DNA of 64,000 nucleotides from Helopsaltes ochotensis (lineage: Eukaryota; Chordata; Aves; Passeriformes; Locustellidae), in assembly GCA_013400155.1 (NCBI GenBank), contig VXBM01001942.1, positions 35,706-99,705 of the forward strand. Reading direction: 5' to 3'. Shown in pieces: positions 12,290 to 26,188 of the stretch. A program made the position numbers and the translations under genes. A model generated the notes under the pieces. The model ran no database searches. It saw only the letters and a list, made by a program, of their open reading frames with translations, and was not told where the DNA came from. How positions within the stretch are numbered: position 1 is the first letter of the stretch; each line of letters starts with the position of its first letter.

Positions 12290-12960
12290 ATGATGAAGAA
12301 AGGTCTGCCAGCGTGTAGTTCTCTGGAAAAGCCTTCTTGACATTTTTATCAAGTTGTCATGGCACTGACTTTGTCACAGTCATCAGGGAGTTGCCTTAAA
12401 GCTGACCGAGGAGCTTCATGATAACATCAGCCAGGTCTCTTGACACATTCCGGTATATGTCATCTGATCACGTATCCATGTATGTTTCCAGCTGCTCCAT
12501 ATGACCATCTGACCTCATCCTCCTGTACTGTGGTGTTGGCACATTTCCCTCCTAGTCTGTGAGAGTGGGCACTTGGGGCAGATTTTGCCAGTAAATACTT
12601 AGGCAAAGGCTTTTATTGCCTCAGCCTTTTAAGTGAAATTTATTGCTGGGTGACCTGTGCCATTCTTCAGTCTTCCATGTCTTCATGGCATATCCCTTTC
12701 CAGTTTTTGCTTCAGACAGATTTAGGTGTTCTTAATCCTAGCCCAGTGCAATCTAGCTCAGGATTTCTCAGGTAGTTTGTCCTGCTTCTTCCTCTTGCCC
12801 TCTTCTCTTTGACATAGGCAATATTTCCCTGTTCAACAAAGTCGGCATCTTGCTGTGGCTGCTGTGACTTTTTGTTTTCGTGACTATGGATTCCCTTGCA
12901 CTGTGCAGAAATTGTTCATGGGATTTGACCTGTTGTCCTGAGTTCCTTCTCATGTCAGGA
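12290..12960 (-). mobile_element. Decayed antisense CR1-like ORF2 remnant
   Basis: Scattered matches, in the right order, to the antisense of the CR1 region before the reverse transcriptase core: GCGTGTAGTTCTCTGG near 12,310, TATGTCATCTGATCAC near 12,455, GTAAATACTTAGGCAAAGGC near 12,590, and TTTATTGCCTCAGCCTTTTA near 12,612. Highly diverged, so the borders are approximate. The stretch just left (about 11,850-12,060) may belong to the same element. Confidence 0.42.
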
Positions 12961-13498
12961 GAGCCTCCTGTTTACCTGTTCCCTAAAATGGTTGAGGTCT
13001 CCTGAATCCTGAGATTTCTAGTTTGTTGTCTCCTTCACTACCATCACCATCATCAGCAATTTTGCCTAAAGACTTAGATTGCAGCATGACACTTTTAGCT
13101 TAGACCTAGGATCAATGTTCAAAAGTATTATTAGATACTTGTATTACTTCCATGAAAAATAATCTATTAATGTACCTTCACTGTTATTCCTCCAAAATCT
13201 GCTTGGGGCTGTGTCAGGAGCTGTGACACCTGCGGTCACATATTTGTGAAATACTGAAATACTTGTTGCTTATACCAGAAGGTTTTTACCTTTTTTTTTT
13301 TTTCTTTTTTTTTTTTCCTATGGGTAATTTATAGTTTACTACAAGTATTCCCTCTGGTCCTGTATTATACTGGCCTAGAACTTTCTTACTACATAAACAT
13401 ACAGCCTTAGTCCAGTTTTCATGTACTGCTGTATTTGTTGTCTTTTTTTTTTCCTTCTCCTTTCTGTAAGGGTTACTGATTCTCAGAAAGCAGTTAAA

Positions 13499-13870
13499 AT
13501 CATAGTATCATTTAGGTTGCAAAAGATTTCTAAGATCATTGATTCCAAGCATTAAATCAAACGCTGCCAAGTTCCACTAAAGTAACCACGAAACCATGTT
13601 TCAAGTGCTACATCTGTATGTCTTTTAAATACCTCCAGGCATGGTGACTCAACCACCTCCCTGAGCAGCCTGTTCCAGTGCTTGACAACACTTTTGGTGA
13701 AGAAAATGTTCTTAATATCAAATAAAAACCTTCCTTGACATAACTTGAGATAATTTCCTTTCATCCTATTGCTTGCTGCTTAGAAGGAGCAACCCACCCC
13801 CACTTTGCTACAATCTCCTTTCAGGCAGTTGCAGGGAGTGATAAGGTCTGTGCTCTGGAGCCTTCACCAG
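13499..13870 (-). mobile_element. CR1 LINE 3' fragment, antisense
   Basis: Starts with the complement of the CR1 tail (TCATAGTATCATTTAGGTTG) and runs through the diagnostic blocks TTTAAATACCTCCAGGCATG near 13,624 and GAGCAGCCTGTTCCAGTGCT near 13,662, to the block near 13,820 that is antisense to a Leu-Gln-Leu CR1 segment. Truncated at its 5' side near 13,870. Confidence 0.92.
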
Positions 13871-14983
13871 CATCACTGTGGAATGCAGATTCGCTGTTAA
13901 TAAATGAAAATGAAAGACCATTTCTGATTAATTTCATTAAGTATTCAATTCAATTTTTAAGTTATAAAATGAATATAGGTTTTGATACTCTTAGCACTGA
14001 AAAATTTCAATTGTTTTTGAGAAATAGAAGTTGTAATTTATTTGCTTGTCTTTGAAAGATTCTGCAGAGGAGAAATATAACTTGCATAACACATCAATTA
14101 CTAAAATGAACTCTTAAGATTAATTTAAGTCAGTTGTGTCACTGACAGCTTTGTTTAAACTAATCAGAGGGCATTATACTTGTTAGGGATGAAGTTGGAC
14201 TTAGCTTCTATTTCTTTTAAAAATATCGGTTGTATTGTGAACATAAATGCCAGCAAACCCTCTGATCATTATGACTGACCTAGAGATGTTCAAATATCCC
14301 CTTTAAAGAAAAAAAACAAAAAACAAACCAATGAAAAGCAAAAGCTGTACTGTAAATAATAAGCAACTTCATGATAAGTTGAAAGTAATTTTTTGAAACA
14401 ACAGATTATAAGAATTTTTTCTTTGAATCATTTTGGGGATTTTTGGAAGGCTTCTGTGTAGAAGTAAAGTGGGGAGTGAATGGCATCTTAGAACTTTGTT
14501 TCTTTACTACCTGTGATAAGGTTTGGAAAAAAAGAGTTGTGGTTCAAGGTTCGGTGCTTCTTAGTAAGCATTGCTGTATTGGGTGAATTTGTGAAGTAGC
14601 ATTGGTGTATTGAGTGAAGCCCCTCTTCAAAAGTAGCATGTGGTCTTGGCATGTACTCTTACCTAAGCTAAGAGAGGATTTGATACTTATATTGAACTTT
14701 ATTCTAGAATTAAATGATTTAAAGAGAAAAGGGAATTACAATTTACTGGTTTACCTGATACCCTGAGTCAACAAGGTTCATCTGCAATGCTCAACCCAGT
14801 CACAACTTGTTAAAGTTTAATATATATCTCAAGCATTTTTGTCTTAGAATATTTTAGTCTTGAATGACAATTTCAATAAAAGCTTGTATGAAAAAGAATG
14901 TGGACTCTCTAACTTGAAGCAGAATGTTGTTATTGTTTTGGCTTTCTGACATCTTCCTGCCTCATAATCAACTTTAGGAGGTA

Positions 14984-15011
14984 CTGCATTACAATGCATC
15001 TCTGAGTCCCA
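14984..15011 (+). repeat. Left arm of a perfect 28-bp inverted repeat
   Basis: Begins CTGCATTACAATGCAT and ends GAGTCCCA. The exact reverse complement is at 16,555-16,582. The first half is itself a near-palindrome (GCATT, AC, AATGC). The sequences beyond both arms do not match. Confidence 0.9.
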
Positions 15012-16248
15012 CAGATGGTTTGGAGATTGAGTGAGTTAATAATTAATAAAGATTTACGTGGCCTTTGTGTGACTTTTTATCTCCAAATCATTTGGTAACA
15101 AGTCACCTTAAAATTGACCAGGACAATAAGCAGCAGGAGCCTGTGGAGCAGTTGATGCTGATGAGCAAAGAAAAGAAATTATAGAAGTGAAAATAAGTAT
15201 TATTGGTTGCATTTAATACTATAAAATGTTTTTTCTTGTAAAGGAATACAAAGAGCCAATTCAAATAAAGATTTTTGTTGTATTTTTATGTAGAACCTAA
15301 ATCTTCCTCTTTATATTTAATGCCATGATTATTCAATTTATTAAATATTACTGCATTGCTTTTGCTCAAGGGCATTCACTCAAATGGATGTCAGTATTAT
15401 TTAATTTTTTTTCTCCTCTTCTTCCTAAGTCACTGTGGAGATTGTCATGACAGCAGGAAGGCCCTTATCTTCAAATATTTCAGGACTAGAAGAGCTTGTC
15501 CATTTCTATGACCTACTGAAGTTTTCTGACTAAAGGGTAGAGTTTCTTCTGGTCTCTCTCTTAAACCTTGTGATCCTTTCAAATAAGAGTAAGTCTTTAG
15601 TACATATTTAAGTAATGATAGCTAGTGCCTTCGAAAGAGACAAAACTTTGTTGAATGTGAAACAAGGGGATTTTTTTTCTTTTTGCTACACTCTCCGCCA
15701 GACTGCATTCACTTGTATGTAGGCAAATCTTGTTTTTTAGAACAAGACTTTTGACAAAATTTCCTTTCTTACTCCAAAGCTTTCATCATAGATTTCCTAC
15801 ACTACTACTTACATAGTTTGACTATGAATATAGATTGTTACAGTTAGTGCCACAGTTTACTCCCGTTCATCTACAGGCTCTTATAATTCTTAAATCTTTG
15901 TTGTTCAAAGTTTAGACAGTCTAGGAACTTTTAAGTCCATCGGCAGCCTTTTATAAGGGTGGGATTTCATGTATGTGATCTTTGATCTGCAATGCTGGAA
16001 GCTCTTTAAAATTTCTTTGCTTTAGAAGCTGATACAATGGTATAAATATCTTAATATTCTTAAACTAAACATTGGAAAGCCTATAGGTCAAAATGACAGT
16101 TATCCCTATTCCTGCACTACACTGAAGTTCATGTGATTTCTTCAAATTTCTTTCTAGTCTTCTCACCTTAAGATTATTGTCCTTCCCCTTCCCTATGAAT
16201 GCAGCCATATTTGCACATCTAAAACATGTTTTGTAGAGGAAGGTTTAT

Positions 16249-16325
16249 AGGATTACTTAGGTTGGAAAAGATCTCCGACTGTTAACTCAGCACGATCAGG
16301 TCCACCGTGTTCCTAAATTCAAGTG
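16249..16325 (-). mobile_element. Short CR1 3' end remnant, antisense
   Basis: ATTACTTAGGTTGGAAAAGA near 16,252 followed by CTCAGCACGATCAGGTCCAC resembles the complement of a CR1 3' end of the type at 52,774. Diverged and short. Confidence 0.6.
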
Positions 16326-16554
16326 TTAAGCATGATGGATTCAAGTAAGTTAGTTCCTAAATTCAAATATTCAGCTCCATACATGCACCATAGTTTTGTC
16401 TATCATCTGGGTGGCTGAATCACAGAACCATTAAACCATTAGTTATACAAGCACAGCCCAAGGTTTCACCTATTACAGAACAATTTGTTTAATCACTGCA
16501 CTACAGAAGGAATTGAAAGACAAAGCTTCTTGCTACTTAATGTGTTTATTCAAA

Positions 16555-16582
16555 TGGGACTCAGAGATGCATTGTAATGCAG
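16555..16582 (-). repeat. Right arm of a perfect 28-bp inverted repeat
   Basis: Begins TGGGACTCAGAG and ends TGTAATGCAG; exact reverse complement of 14,984-15,011 over all 28 bases. Confidence 0.9.
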
Positions 16583-19500
16583 ATTATTACAACTTGAATT
16601 TTACTATACTATCTTTTGGATAAAGATAAGTAAATAATAATTTGGGTAAATAAGCCTTTTTTAAAATGTCACTTCCACTCAAAGTTGCTTAGTCTGGTTT
16701 TGGCTATATGTTTTGAGAAACAAAAGAGAAATTATATCTGCCTTGTTTTGACCTCTCAAGTCTAAGTAAAAGGATATTATGAGGTAGAAAGTACTATTTT
16801 TGTACCCTCTGTCACCTTTGTTAACATTTTATTAGACATAAATCATGTAGTTTCAGGCTGCATAGTGGCAATATGGTTCACTCCGTGTTCTATTTTTATA
16901 ACTTTATTTAAAACTGACATGTAACTTGCTGTACCTGAAACCCCAAGTGAGCCAGTTATTGGAGTGTAACAAAGTTTTGACGTCAGAACTGCTATTTATT
17001 CCACTGGCAACCATTAGCGATGCATTACCCTTTGGCACTCGTGTTTTCAGAAACATGGTTAAATTTTTATGACTGGGTCTAGCCAATTAGGATTCTTTCT
17101 CAAGATAGAAATAAGGGAAGAGATCTTTTTTATAACTTACTAAATGTAGCTTTCCAGAAACAACATAATAAAAATACAAATTATTGCACTCAAAGTTCCC
17201 AAAACATTCTATTGAGCCACACCTTGGCTTGCCTCCTTGCTGTACATGTGTATTTGAGAGGCAGGGTTAAGCTAGGCTGCCTCGTCAAATGCATGATCCT
17301 TTATTAGAGTTTAATGTAATTACAGCTGAGTCATCCTCTCAAGTCAGTCTGGGAGCTTCAGTAGGATGTTAGAGGGAGAAACCAACTTAAGGTAGAGAGA
17401 ATTGGGGAGATATAGAAGGTGTGGAGGAAGATCAGGTGGAGGGGGTGGGCTTGGCAAAAACAAATAGAGAGCAATTTCAGTAGAGGTTTCTGATGCTGCC
17501 TTTTTCCTCAAAAAGCTAAACTTAAGCAACACTTAAGATTGCATATTTGTAAACACTACATACAAAGTGGGATGGAGCAGCTGCATGAGAGGGTGCAATA
17601 AGGATGTGATTCCTGGTTGTTGGTTCACTGTATTCTGGCAATAAGAAATGCCAGTATCTACAAACAGAACCTACAACAAATATATTTTCCTTCTGTGTAA
17701 TTTTCAGTGATCTTCTCCTGAGGGCTTGGTAATATCCACTGTGTATTCAGGCATGACTTTAGAGTTGCCTGTTGACTAAAGTTACAAAATGCTTATTTGT
17801 ACATATTATTTTACTAGTGTACTGTAGATTTGTTTTGAAGAGAATGCTCTTTTATATAAGGTTACTATGCCATTCCTGCACTTTATTAATGATTTTGTAT
17901 ACTTTATATCAGTAGTGAAAATATCGCCAGCTTTTGTCATAGGTTGTTTCCTGCAAAAAAATGCTTCTCTTTAAGGCTCTGATCTCTATTGTAATAGGGC
18001 AAATTTAATATGTTGCATCAAAGGTTGTGGCTGCAATCTAAATTTGGCAGATACATCCTAATTTTCCAAGTAAATAGAAGCTGCTTGATCTTAAAGTATC
18101 AGCTATCTGCATTTATGTATAATTTAGTTATGATTTCCAGGTGAACAATCGTTTTTTGAGCAGCCATGAGAGGCTTCTTTTTGGATATTCTGTTTCTAGT
18201 TCTTGTATTTCGCATGTGTGGAACCTTTGACATCCCACACTGCTATTGCCTGTAATTTGGATGTTTGTTCTGGACACAGCACATCAGAGACTCTGCTGTC
18301 TTTTACCAACCTGCTTTACTGTCCTTACCAAATTAATGAAGACAAACATTTTCTTCAGCAGAGTAGTGACTGAGAAAATTGTTGAAACATGCCAGGTAGA
18401 AAAAAAGTCGTTGTAAGGCCTGAGAAAGAAGGGATTGTTTGAATGGAAAGACTGCCTAGGAGGTGGAAGAATTTGGAGACCATTGAAACAAAAAGGAGAA
18501 AAGCTGTGCTTGATTCTACAAGAGAAGGAAAACTGCAGGAAGTGTTTCCAGTTTCTTTGGGAAAAACAGGAAGGCAATTAGAGAGGGAGAAAGGATTTAA
18601 TTTCCTTGTAATTTTATGAAAGAGACATTAGGTCTTCCAGAAAGTGAGTGGCCTTGTTGGTTACTCCTCTGTGCACATTTGTTTTGCATCTGTCTGAATC
18701 TCCACTCTGACTCAGTGTAGTCATTGCCATGGCATGAGAAAGTTTGTCACATCAAAAAACTCAATTGTCTTTCTGAATGATCCTTTCAATATTTTCTTTA
18801 AAGAATTTTTCTGGTGGAGAGATCACGTGTTTATGCTTTTGAGTTTCATGAAGGAGATCATGAACAGCCTTTGCTTCTTAGAATGTGCACCATTTGAAGC
18901 TATCTATTAGCTAGTTGCTTACAAGACTGACTACTTCTAAAAGATGAAAAACAACTTTAAATCTCAGATTTAAGAATTATACTCTAATGTTAATCCAGCT
19001 TTAAAATTACAATTAAATATTTTAGCTGTATTTTTCTGAGTGCTTGCAGATATTTAGAGAACATTTGGAACAGTAATTCTTGGATATCTGAATAGTGAAT
19101 GTAGACTTTCTCCTATTCACATGCAAAAATTGAAGAAAAGATCATTGGAGAATGTTTTGTAAAAAAGGGAATTTAGATTGTAAAGTTCTGAAGTAACTGT
19201 TCACAATGAATTCCTATTTAGGCTGTCACAACCTGAAAAAATCTAGATAGCTACAATGTGGATATCCCTAATATGCAAGTTTTTTAAAATCATGAGCTAG
19301 GTTTCTTGTATGTTATAATACAGGAAATAGTTGCACAGTTTCACTGTAGTTTTAATTCCTGGGGTTTTTTCAGCATTCCTTCTTTCCTTCCCCCCTCCCC
19401 CCACCCCAAACAGGTACTTTTATCATGAATGCTAGCTTTTTAGATTAATCTGCTTGAGAATATTAATCTCCTTCAATACACTATATTACCCTTTATAAGA

Positions 19501-20788
19501 GAATATCTGTAATTCAGACATCCTGCATTCTCATTGTCACAGGAATGAACAAAGTAATACAACAGAAGAGCAATATATGACAGTGGTAATACACAAATTA
19601 ATTTCAGAGGGATTGTATTTTCCTAACATTTGCAGTTTCATGAGAAATTAGATTAAACTAGACATACAAGATACAAAAGTGATTATTTAAAGTCCAGTTT
19701 GTGAGGTATTTCAATGGAAAGATTTTTGGGAAAAACTGAATCATACCTACAAGACAGTGTTTCATTTCTCTAATTTCAATTGTTGGTTGGTAGAACTTGG
19801 TTTAAGTGTAATGAGCTAAAGAGATTGATTTTCATTTGTGCAGAATTGTAAATTTTCAGTGTTTTCATGTAATTTAAATGGGATTTATTTGTAAGGAACA
19901 TGAATATATCCAATTTGATCACTGTCTGTATCAATATAGTGGAGAAGAAGCCTGGCTCAGGCTTATGTAATACATTGGTAAATTAGATATAATAGCAAGA
20001 AATAAGCATCCTAAGTATAGACAAAATTTCTTACCCCGAGGAAGTGGGAAAAGTTTTCTATGCAATGCTTTCTGTGATAAACATCTCTTCATAGTTCACA
20101 GGCCACGGAAATTATGTAGCAAGAATACCTATGGGATTGCCTTGATAGTTGTAGAAAAGCAATGGGGATGAATATGGAAGAGAGCAGGAAATGAAGGAAC
20201 ATGTGGACAATTGGGGAAAATACAGCAAATAAGGGGTAAAAAGCAAGTCTAGAGGACAAGAGCTGTGTAAATTCTGATGAGAAAAACTGAGCATCAGAAA
20301 AATTCCAAAAAGACAAGTGGTTTGAATAATTAATGATTGAAGGGAATATGATGTGACAGAGATAAAATGAATGGAAGAGATGCAAATATGGAATGTGACA
20401 GGCATAATACATAGAACAGAAATTAAATATCAGTTCATCATTCAACATCAGCAGATAAAATTTATAGGTAAGTCAGGGATAGCCAAAAAAAAGCTTTATA
20501 TGAGCCTCAGGGTACATCTTCAGGATATGTAGTTCAGGGTGGATGTATAGAGTGAAAGATAGGTTTTTGGTCTTTTGTATAGAGGGGAAAAAATGAAAAT
20601 TGTGCATGGTTGTGCATTTCAGCCTAGCTTCATCTTCTACTCTACAAAAGCATATATGGCATGTCTTACAGTTGCCGTGGAAAGTACTGTGGCTTTGCAC
20701 CTCTATGTCCACTTCAGCATGAAATCAATCAGTGAAAATGCTTCTAAGTGTACACTGGTCCCTTCAGACTTGACTGGAACATACCCAT

Positions 20789-20887
20789 CTTTTTTTTGTT
20801 TGTTTTTTGCTTTTGTTTTTTTTGGGTTTTTTTGGGTTTTTTTGGTTTTTTGGTTTTTTGGGGGTTTTTTTGTTGTTTTTGTTTTGG
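20789..20887 (+). repeat. T/G-rich low-complexity tract
   Basis: About 100 bases of T runs broken by G runs, including GGGTTTTTTTGGGTTTTTTT and a later GGGGG. Five G-runs of 2-5 bases lie close together on the plus strand. Confidence 0.9.
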
Positions 20888-20999
20888 TAATATCTATGTT
20901 CATATGCTCAGCTTTGAGCTAAAATTTTCAATTTCAAAAAGAAACGTGGGTTCTGTATGTTGTACCTGTTTTTAAAAAAAACCCCAAATAATAACTCAC

Positions 21000-21073
21000 A
21001 AAATAGTTTTGGTTGGAAGGGAACCTTAAAGGTTGTCTGATTCCAACTCCACTTCCATGGGCAAGGGTAACAA
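21000..21073 (-). mobile_element. CR1 3' end remnant, antisense
   Basis: AATAGTTTTGGTTGGAAGGG, then AACCTTAAAGG and CCACTTCCATGGGCAAGGG, the complement of the standard CR1 3' end. About 75 bp. Confidence 0.8.
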
Positions 21074-21989
21074 CTATCTATGTCCTTCTTGTAATATGTA
21101 TTTGTTTTATATAAACTGCAGTTTATTAGAGGGATACTTGCATTCATGGTACTGAAAGATGAAATGTCAAAGATGACTTTTGCACACTGAAGCAGAAAGG
21201 TTTTTGTGTATCCAAAATCTGCATAGTTATTGCAGACTACCACTTTGCAATAGACTGAAAAGAGGCAGTGTTATGATCTCTACCTTTAAGAAGTCCTGTT
21301 TGGGATACTATTGGCTGCAGGGAAAAGAGCATGAAGAAGACAATTCTGCCTTTATTTCTAGTACAACGAAATAAAATACTGGTAAGATAAAGAACCCCCT
21401 GATGGAGTTATGGGAGTATCAGGAGATAAGACAGAACAGTATGATATAGGCAAAAATTTGATCGGTCACTTTTCCAAAGACCTTTGTTACCAACTTGAAA
21501 TTTAACTACAAATTTCCTCATCAAACTTAGCAATGAAACAATTTCAACTCTGAATGATTTGCAAAAGAAAATTCAAGTAAAATAAATAATGGATGTTAGA
21601 AACAAGAGGTTTAAGCACTGTCAGTAAATTGTAAAATTAAAACAAAATCTAATGTACTTTTGGAATTACTAAACACTGTTTGCCTTTCATCTTTCTGAGC
21701 ACATTCCATAATAACAGGAATTGCATAAATAATATGTCTGGGTGATTTCTTGTGGTGTTTACATGAAGAAATTTTCCCAATGCCTAGCTCAGAGCTCCTT
21801 TTCTGCCACTTCAGTCAAGTATTCCTTGACTTGCTCTGGCTTGGCATGCATAATGGCTGAATACTCATGCCTTATTAATAACTTCTTACAGAGATAACCA
21901 TCAGATCCCCTCCAGCCTTCTTATTCACAAAGAAAAACAAAACAAAGCACAACTTTCAGTGTTTCCATATGACTCATGTTTTCTACCCA

Positions 21990-22200
21990 CTCTTTTGTTG
22001 GTCTCTGGATCTCTTTCAGCTTACTGACTAGTTGTTTTAAAGCACTTGCTGTAAAACTTGGCCCAGTACTTCAGGTGATACCTGATTAGTTCTGTGACAC
22101 ATTGAATACTTGATTCTTAATTTTGATTATCAGACTTCTGCTAATTATACTGTGAAAGTGGTTGCATTTTTTCCTAGTGGATGCATCTATAAAGAAGCCA
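21990..22200 (-). mobile_element. Decayed antisense CR1 remnant
   Basis: CTTGGCCCAGTACTTCAGGT near 22,058, preceded by CTCTGGATCTCTTTCAGC, resembles the CR1 block whose complement reads GGCCCAGAACTGGACACAGTACTC in fresher copies. Borders are approximate. Confidence 0.42.
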
Positions 22201-23850
22201 TGCCAAACCCTTATTGTGCAGAATGTGATTCGACTGTTTTCTTCATTTCTAACATACCCTAATGTTTGTCAGAGTGATCTGCATATTTTAAGAAGACCCC
22301 AATGTGGTTTTGACATGATTTAAACCTTCGGCTGAATTGTTTGGTTCAGCTGCTTCTTTGTAAGATGCATGATGCAGAACAGCTACAATGAAGTGAACAT
22401 GCCTTTTATCCCCCCCATCTAATAGTACCATAACTCTCTGATAATCTTTTAGGAAGAGAGTGTCTTCCATAAGATGTTAATCTGTGTATCAGATAATTGA
22501 TTCATTTTATGGTCAAAAGGACTATGATGTCAGAACTGCTTTATGTGGAGAAGTCAGCATAAATGCATGAATGTTGAGCAGACTCACAGTGGAAGGTTTC
22601 TGCACGACAGTTTCTGGATTCTTTTTTAAGAACAATAGCTCTGGGATCACTTGAGGATTACTTTTGTGAATCAAATTGACCTATATTCTTTGTAACAAAT
22701 CTAATAACCATACTGTGAATATAACACAAAAGTCATTGGTATTGCAGGTGGTGTGTGGGGATGAAATTCACTGTACCAAGTTCATGGCAGTGCTTTGCAG
22801 AACGGAATCAAAGGTTTGCTTATCCTGACATTAATTCTTCCAGTGGAGGGTTCTACTGAATTCTGTTTGATTTTATTTGATATTTTGTAATTGGAAACAT
22901 GGTGTCTTTTTAAGTTCTTTTAAAGAAGTTTTTCAAATGGAATTGTAATTACTCTTATGGTATGCTACCTTAGGGAAGAGATCACTAGGTAAGGCATTAT
23001 ACTGCCAAAATGAAATAGTAAGGTGTTTCTTTAGTATCTCCCATGAGTGATTTGAAATGTTACCAGAGCATATTGTAGGAACACCAGTGGAGTCATCTAC
23101 AGTATTTTGAAGAATTCAATGAATTAGCCATGGTTTTGCATTGGCAAAGAGACATTTATTCCAAATAAAAGGTTATTTTTCTCACTTGAAGTGCTGGAAT
23201 TGATATTTATTATGATTTCAGTAGTTCAGTTTGTGAATGGGAACACAAATATATTTTTATAGTAACAAAACTGAGACTTTCTTCCATTGAGAGTTATTCT
23301 ACTCAATAATGATTTTTTTTTTTACTAAGAAGTATTGTAACAAATGGAGAGCAATGAAATTCAATTTACTGGCACTTCCAAAGAAAACCATAATAGAACT
23401 GAAAAATCAGCTATTTTGAGAATGTGCAAAAATACTGAGATGTAAACGAGCTTGTATTTAGAACTTGATGCTTAAATTTTTCATGTCGTCAGGTAACGAC
23501 GAGCAATTATTTTATATCCTGCCAAGGATCCAACATCAAAAACTCTTAAATCATAAATTAGTAGCCTGATATGGAAAATGAGTCTGCTTGTAGTAAATAT
23601 GTAAAAAATTCAGCAGTAACTGTTTAGCTTTCTATGTGACAAAATACAACTAAGAATGAATCTTTCAGGTGTTTGTCAAACTGCTCTTGTTTTATAATTT
23701 GATTAAGTACACAGTTACTATATCTTAATTTCAAGTTTGTCTTGGTAATTCTAGGAAAAAATTAAAAGTGATCTGTAGTATTTTTGAAGACTTAAATAAT
23801 TGAAAACCCTTTGCCAACTTTATGAACAATTTGCACTAAAGCTTTTCACC

Positions 23851-24118
23851 TGCCTGAAGGGCTGCCATAGAGCTGAAGTCTTTTGGAGTTTCTGAGACAC
23901 AAGTAAAAGGAAGGAAATTCCAATTAGATGTTATGGTGAAAAAAATGGCCATAAGGGCTGTAGTATTGGAAGAGGTTTCCTGGAGAGCTTGTGAAGTATC
24001 TTTAGATGCTCAACTGGATTTGGCCTTGAGGAACTCATCTAATTAGGTCTGCACTGAGCTTTGGACTAGAAGACCTCTGGAGGTCTCTTTTGCAAATTAT
24101 TATCTAGTTCTGTGATTC
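23851..24118 (+). mobile_element. CR1 LINE 3' fragment, sense
   Basis: In order: GGAAGAGGTTTCCTGGAGAG near 23,968 (CR1 ...GGTTGCCCAGAGAGG), GGACTAGAAGACCTCTGGAG near 24,063 (CR1 GGACTAGATGATCTC), and a terminal GTTCTGTGATTCCT. Diverged, 5'-truncated. Confidence 0.72.
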
Positions 24119-26188
24119 CTAGGTAAAAAAGATGGCATTTTAAAAAAAATTCTCTATAACATTTGTGGATCAAATGGATTCTTGCCTAATGAAGTTTGGG
24201 AAACTTCAGTTTAAATAAATGCTGAAGTAGGCTGTAGTTGTTTTCTGAAGGCTTTCAAGATCATGTGTATATTGTAGCACCTGGAAGGGCACTCATCTTG
24301 ATGTGAAAATTACCTGTAATTATTTTACTTATAAGATCTTAACCTTTAATAAAGCTAGTAACATAATAGAAAGTACTTGTCTAATTGAGGAATCAGTTAC
24401 TATACAAAACAGATTGAAAACTGCTCATAAACATAGAGAAATACAGCCTACAAAGTCCCAAGCCATGGAGCAGAAGGTTAAAATGTTCTTAGATTTGCCC
24501 GTTCTTCTTTAGTCTAGTTGGATAGAATTATATTTAAAAATAACACTAAAGTAAGTTGGGATTTGTTTGAAGGTTTCTTTTTTATCTCCTTTTATATCAC
24601 ATTCAATTAATACCTTTAGATTATTTTACTGCACTCTATGGAAAATCAGACACCCAAACTTTTAAACTACTGAACTTTTCCTTCCATAACGATTAAAAGT
24701 TGTTGATCTTGGGATCCTAATTATCCTTTTGTGGCAGCAAATGGATTTGGAAGTTCTTTTCTCATCTTCTGAATTAGGAAATAAAAAAAACCCTAAAAAT
24801 AATTTTATCTGAGAGCAGCATATTTTTTGAGTTTTCTATCAGAAAATAACAGTTTCCAGTCAATATCAATGTTATGTTTGGTTAAAAGTTCACCAGTAAC
24901 TACTTTGGGAAAAATTAAGACAAAGAAGCCTTTTCAATGCCAATGTTGTATTTATGCATTCAGTTTAGGGGTTTCTAAAAATAAAAAGAATCGTTTACAC
25001 CTAAGGGGTAAGTTATTCTTAAGTTGGAGTGTGTTTATACACATGTAAAATGTGTAACGTGTATATGTCTTGATAAGTTTACATAAGCATTTTCAGGGTA
25101 AACTTTTCAATGGAGAATTACAAAAGCTGTTCAAATATAAACATGCTGTAAGAGACTTCTACATCACTGAATCCAATTGCATGGTATTATGAACCACTGC
25201 ATAATTTAATCTCCTTCACTGTGCTCTATCTTAAAAGTAATTAGGAGTTCTATATTCAGTGCTCCAGCTATTCCAGAGTCTAATTTTTCATTATAGGAGG
25301 TTTTTCTAAAAGTTCCAGTTAAAGCAGTTACCTAATTGAATTTTAATTGAAGAAAATTAACTAATAGTTTATTAATATCTCTTCGCTCTTTTCTCTCCTT
25401 GGCATTTAAAATACTCACTGTAGAATACTGACATCTCTTCTTGCCCTTCTTTTTTGTGTGCAAAACAAATCTGTGATTTTTTTTTATCTTCTCATCTCAT
25501 GATCTCTCACTTCTCATCCTGTTCTAGCTCTGCTGTGCCAGTTCCACTTTGAGCTGTTCTCTTTTAGACAAGGTTCCCATAATGACATACCTCGCTCTGG
25601 ATGAAGTCTTAGGATTAATATTTTTCTATTCCAATTAAGACTTCTGACTTGCGTATTGTAGGGTTTTCTTTCCCTTTTCACAGCTTTGTTTCCACTACTG
25701 TTAACTGTTCAAATGATGATATGGTCACATAAATCTTCCTGGTCATTTTCTTCATGGTTATGTCCAGATGATGAGCTCCAAGTTCATGCAAGGGTTTTTT
25801 CAGGCCCTTTAGAACGTATTTTCACACATGGTGCTTTGAACTCATCACATTTCTCTTTGGTAATATTTTAGGAACTTTGCCATCCTTTACTTGGGTACAT
25901 GCAACAAACTTAGCTAAACTGACATTGCCCCTTCTAGGTTAGAAACTTGCTACAATTATTTTTTTTGTTTATGGATTTGTAAGGATCATGTCTCAGGATA
26001 GTTTAGATGGAACAGCTTCTGTTCTCATAATCTGCCACATTTGTGTACTTCCATATTACTTCTTCTGTATGGTATCTTTTTAAGTGTTAATTATATACTT
26101 GTTTCATTAACTTTCATATTTGGTAGAGCTGACTCACAGCTTTTTTTTTTTAACCTCAGGATGTTGTCTTGTTTCCCAAACGGGGGGC

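Noticed and set aside
20789..20887. Interstitial telomere-like repeat
   Set aside because: The G/T units are irregular (GGGT7, GGT6) and are not TTAGGG. It is a low-complexity tract.
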